Assembly (NCBI GenBank): GCA_945906715.1
Contig: CAMDRK010000021.1
Span: 1 to 15,552 of the forward strand
Length of the DNA: 15,552 bases
DNA from: Nitrospira lenta
Lineage (GTDB): Bacteria; Nitrospirota; Nitrospiria; Nitrospirales; Nitrospiraceae
Direction: 5' to 3'
Shown: piece after piece, positions 13,289 through 15,552 of the stretch
Position numbering within the stretch: position 1 is the first letter of the stretch
Layout: each line of letters opens with the position of its first letter
Notes under the pieces: generated by a model
What the model was told of the DNA's origin: nothing
Database searches by the model: none
Seen by the model: the letters and a program-made list of their open reading frames with translations, nothing else
Translations under genes and position numbers: made by a program

Positions 13289-14863
13289 ATGATTGCTGAT
13301 TGTATCGGGCTCGATATCGGACAGACGGCCTTTAAGGCTGTGCGGTTTCGCCGACGCCTGACCGGGCGCGAGTCGGTGGAATATTTTCACCAGCCCGTGC
13401 CTCATGGGGGGCAGAAACACACGGAACCGGCGCAGCGAACGGCCATGCTCAGAAATTTCCTCTGGCAGCATGGCCTGTATGGCAGTGGGGAAATTGTCAC
13501 CGCACTCCCTTGCCAGGATGTGTTTATCAGAACCCTCTCTTTCCCCTTTCGCGATGCCTCCAAGCTGGCGCAGGTCGTTCCGTTCGAAATGGAAAATCTG
13601 ATTCCCATGCCCCTGGAGGATGTCACCATTGGCAGTCTGTTATTGCCGGCGCGAGATTCTCAGGAAGGGGCAACCAAAGCCACCGGGTCCGATGTCCTCG
13701 TCACCGCAGCGCCCAAATCAAAAATTGCCGAACACTTAGGGTTTATGGCCTCCGCCGACCTGAACCCCTCGGCGATCACGATTGACGGTATGGCCTTGTT
13801 TTCTGTCAGCCAGTTTTTGAAAGAAGAAGGAGCTCAGGTTCCCGGCGACATGGCGATCATCGATGTCGGAGCCTCGAAGACCACCTTGTGTCTGGTCCAT
13901 GAAGGCCGTCCGGTTTTGTTACGGACCGTGCTCTGGGGCGGCAATCATCTCACCCTTGCGCTCGCCGTTCGCCATGCTTGCAGCTTCGCCGAAGCGGAAC
14001 GGCGGAAACGGGCCATGGCCGTACAGGAAGTCGATGCCTGGCTCGACCCGGTCCTCAAAGAGCTACGCGTCTCCCTCCATGCCTACGAAGGCGCGGTCCA
14101 TCAACGGCTGACTCATTGCTGGGTATCGGGTGGCGGTTCTAAGCTCAGAGAGTTGAGCGGACATATGGCCCATCAATTGGGCTTACTCCCGGTCGGCCCA
14201 CGGCAAGGCTTTGGGTCAAGCTGTCCCCGCGCATTTTCCATTGCGTTCGGATTGGCAATCCATCCAAATATTGTCCGCCCCCGCTGGAAGTCGAGGTTGG
14301 CGGGATCAGGGCTCGCTATCGACTTCAAATCCGGAACCGATGCCGCATCCGCCACAACGGATGTCTCGAAGCAGGATCGCCGGCTGGCCCTATGGGGTGG
14401 ACTCATCCTGGCTGTTTTGGGGCTGATGGATCTCTCAGTGCGCGTGATGCTCAAGGATTCGACGGTCAAGAGCCTCAAGAGCGGGCTTCAGGCGCAATAC
14501 GCGCAAACGTTCGGTCCAGGCGCAAGCTCAGGCGAGGAATTGGATCAGGCGCGCTATCGACTGTCGCAGCTGGAAAAAAGTCTCTCGATTGTCGACGGTA
14601 GAGGCTACAACGTTCTTGCCGGCCTTGCAGAACTGGTGAAGCATGTGCCGCCAGGCGTGCCGTTGAAAGTGCGGGATCTGACGATCGATGGGACCAGTGT
14701 CCATTTGGAAGGTGAAACCACGACCTTCGATGCGGTCGAAAAAATCAAGCAGGCTTTCGTCTCAAACGAAACATTTCAAGAGGTCTCCATCAGCGATACC
14801 CGCGTCGGGGCTGGACCGAACCAAGTCGTGTTTCGGCTGACCTATATGGTGCAACGGCCATGA
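13289..14863 (+). CDS. gspL: Type II secretion system protein GspL (PilM-like actin-fold plus PilN-like region)
   Basis: GspL anchors the GspE ATPase to the inner membrane and partners GspM. The 524-residue protein has a cytoplasmic actin-like domain (1 to about 330), a membrane helix at about 367-387 and a periplasmic ferredoxin-like domain (about 440-522). The actin-fold motifs are well preserved: GLDIGQTAFK (7-16), IIDVGASKTTL (190-200) and SGGGSKLREL (280-289). This makes it resemble PilM fused to PilN more than the degenerate gamma-proteobacterial GspL. ATG 13289 has GGAAG six bases upstream. It overlaps gspM by four bases (ATGA). Confidence 0.9.
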   Translation: MIADCIGLDIGQTAFKAVRFRRRLTGRESVEYFHQPVPHGGQKHTEPAQRTAMLRNFLWQHGLYGSGEIVTALPCQDVFIRTLSFPFRDASKLAQVVPFEMENLIPMPLEDVTIGSLLLPARDSQEGATKATGSDVLVTAAPKSKIAEHLGFMASADLNPSAITIDGMALFSVSQFLKEEGAQVPGDMAIIDVGASKTTLCLVHEGRPVLLRTVLWGGNHLTLALAVRHACSFAEAERRKRAMAVQEVDAWLDPVLKELRVSLHAYEGAVHQRLTHCWVSGGGSKLRELSGHMAHQLGLLPVGPRQGFGSSCPRAFSIAFGLAIHPNIVRPRWKSRLAGSGLAIDFKSGTDAASATTDVSKQDRRLALWGGLILAVLGLMDLSVRVMLKDSTVKSLKSGLQAQYAQTFGPGASSGEELDQARYRLSQLEKSLSIVDGRGYNVLAGLAELVKHVPPGVPLKVRDLTIDGTSVHLEGETTTFDAVEKIKQAFVSNETFQEVSISDTRVGAGPNQVVFRLTYMVQRP

Positions 14864-15408
14864 TGCAGATGCTGAAAGAACGGTGGCAGCAGTTCTCACA
14901 ACGAGAGCGCATCATCGTGGCTGCGGGCGGAAGCGTGGTCGCAGTCGCGCTGGTCTTTCTGCTGATCGTCGATCCGATCATGACGTCGATCGACAAGCTC
15001 GATCGCCAGGCGAAACGGAAAGCCAAAGACAGCCAGGAACTTGCGCTTGTCGCGCAAGACTATGTCGTCAAGCAGGCGCGCGTGGCCAAGCTCGAACAAC
15101 GTATGCCAATCCCGCCGGCCCAGTTTTCGCTGTTGGCCTTCATGGAAGAAGCGACGACGACCGCGCAGATTCGCGATCGCATCGTCGGCATGCAGCCGCA
15201 AGCCCCCATTGTTGTCCAAGGCTACCAAGAGACTTCCGTCGACCTTCGACTGGACGGCGTGACCCTACCACAGCTCCTCGCCCTGTTACTGGCCATCGAA
15301 AAGGCGCCCTATGACATCCAGGTCCACCATCTGCAGATGAAACCCAAATACGATAACCCGGTCAATCTCGACGCGACACTGAAAATTGTGACCTATGCGA
15401 AGGCCTGA
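14860..15408 (+). CDS. gspM: Type II secretion system protein GspM
   Basis: GspM is a bitopic inner-membrane protein that pairs with GspL. The 182-residue protein has a short cytoplasmic N-terminus with the usual W...R.R pattern (RWQQFSQRERIIV), a membrane helix at about 18-37, a charged coiled-coil-like stretch (about 42-80) and a ferredoxin-like periplasmic domain (about 85-180). The ATGA overlap with gspL shows coupling, and gspK begins inside its 3' end. Both length and layout fit GspM; PilO is the related alternative, excluded by context. Confidence 0.88.
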   Translation: MMQMLKERWQQFSQRERIIVAAGGSVVAVALVFLLIVDPIMTSIDKLDRQAKRKAKDSQELALVAQDYVVKQARVAKLEQRMPIPPAQFSLLAFMEEATTTAQIRDRIVGMQPQAPIVVQGYQETSVDLRLDGVTLPQLLALLLAIEKAPYDIQVHHLQMKPKYDNPVNLDATLKIVTYAKA

Positions 15409-15552
15409 TGAACGGGGTATCGCCCTCCTCCTCACCCTCCTGGTCCTTACCCTCCTAGTTGCGATGATTCTCGAGTTCGATGCCGAAGCAAGGCGGGAAT
15501 ACCGCGACGCTGCGGCCTTCCGCGACAACTTCAAAGCCACCGTGCTCGCGCG
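15395..15552 (+). CDS. gspK: Minor pseudopilin GspK (3' partial)
   Basis: The first 52 codons of gspK start at ATG 15395, inside the end of gspM (14-bp overlap), and run off the window. The translation opens MRRPDERG|IALLLTLLVLTLLVAMI, a short basic leader, a prepilin cleavage site after Gly8 and a hydrophobic helix, followed by EFDAEARREYRDAA. Mature residue 5 is Leu instead of Glu; lack of Glu5 is a known feature of GspK, which caps the pseudopilus tip. No strong Shine-Dalgarno sequence is visible, so translation probably depends on coupling to gspM. The position of gspK after gspM, not between J and L, differs from the classical order. Confidence 0.85.
   Translation, partial: MRRPDERGIALLLTLLVLTLLVAMILEFDAEARREYRDAAAFRDNFKATVLA

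Noticed and set aside
15408..15552. gspK start at ATG 15408 (overlapping the gspM TGA).
   Set aside because: That frame encodes a Ser/Pro-rich sequence without a prepilin motif; the frame from ATG 15395 gives a clear GspK leader and membrane helix.

Overview
The window carries the 5' and middle part of a type II secretion system (T2SS) locus, a divergently transcribed GDP-L-fucose pair, a small TPR-protein gene, and the 3' part of a large gene that joins a YyaL/DUF255 protein to an aldo/keto reductase. Codon use is fairly GC-rich, and the gene style (PilM-like GspL, Leptospira/delta-type GspN, short-period palindromic repeats between genes) suggests a Nitrospirota (Nitrospira-like) bacterium. 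That assignment is inference; there is no rRNA or other marker in the window.

Layout: 1-2867 (+) is the C-terminal part of the DUF255/YyaL protein, reading without a stop into a complete aldo/keto reductase domain. It converges on 2887-3411 (-), a TPR protein. 3572-5549 (-) is a two-gene operon, gmd then fcl, which makes GDP-L-fucose from GDP-mannose. A 135-bp divergent region (5550-5684) has one candidate promoter facing each way. From 5685 to the window end (+) lie gspC, E, F, G, H, I, J, N, L, M and the first 52 codons of gspK. The products form the inner-membrane platform (C, F, L, M, N), the cytoplasmic ATPase (E) and the pseudopilins (G major; H, I, J, K minor). No gene for the outer-membrane secretin GspD is present; it is absent from its usual place between gspC and gspE and may lie beyond the window.

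The most unusual content is a set of short-period repeats placed at the looser gene junctions of the T2SS operon. There are three classes with different unit lengths: 9-nt units (consensus near GACCAGATA) forming long imperfect hairpins in the C/E and N/L gaps; 6-nt units (CTCAAC-like) forming an inverted pair in the F/G gap, with a solitary half copy at the end of fcl; and 7-nt units (CCCTCAC-like) that lie inside the coding sequences of gspG and gspH, where they make up most of the prepilin leader peptides. The two 9-nt hairpins share the same architecture, including one extra unit after the first unit of the downstream arm. The gspG leader array has ten units in perfect 7-nt phase, so gain or loss of one unit would shift the reading frame of the major pseudopilin. 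GspG also has a 24-bp in-frame tandem duplication in a conserved loop. Junctions without repeats are overlapping or nearly so (E/F, H/I, I/J, J/N, L/M, M/K), as expected for a translationally coupled operon.
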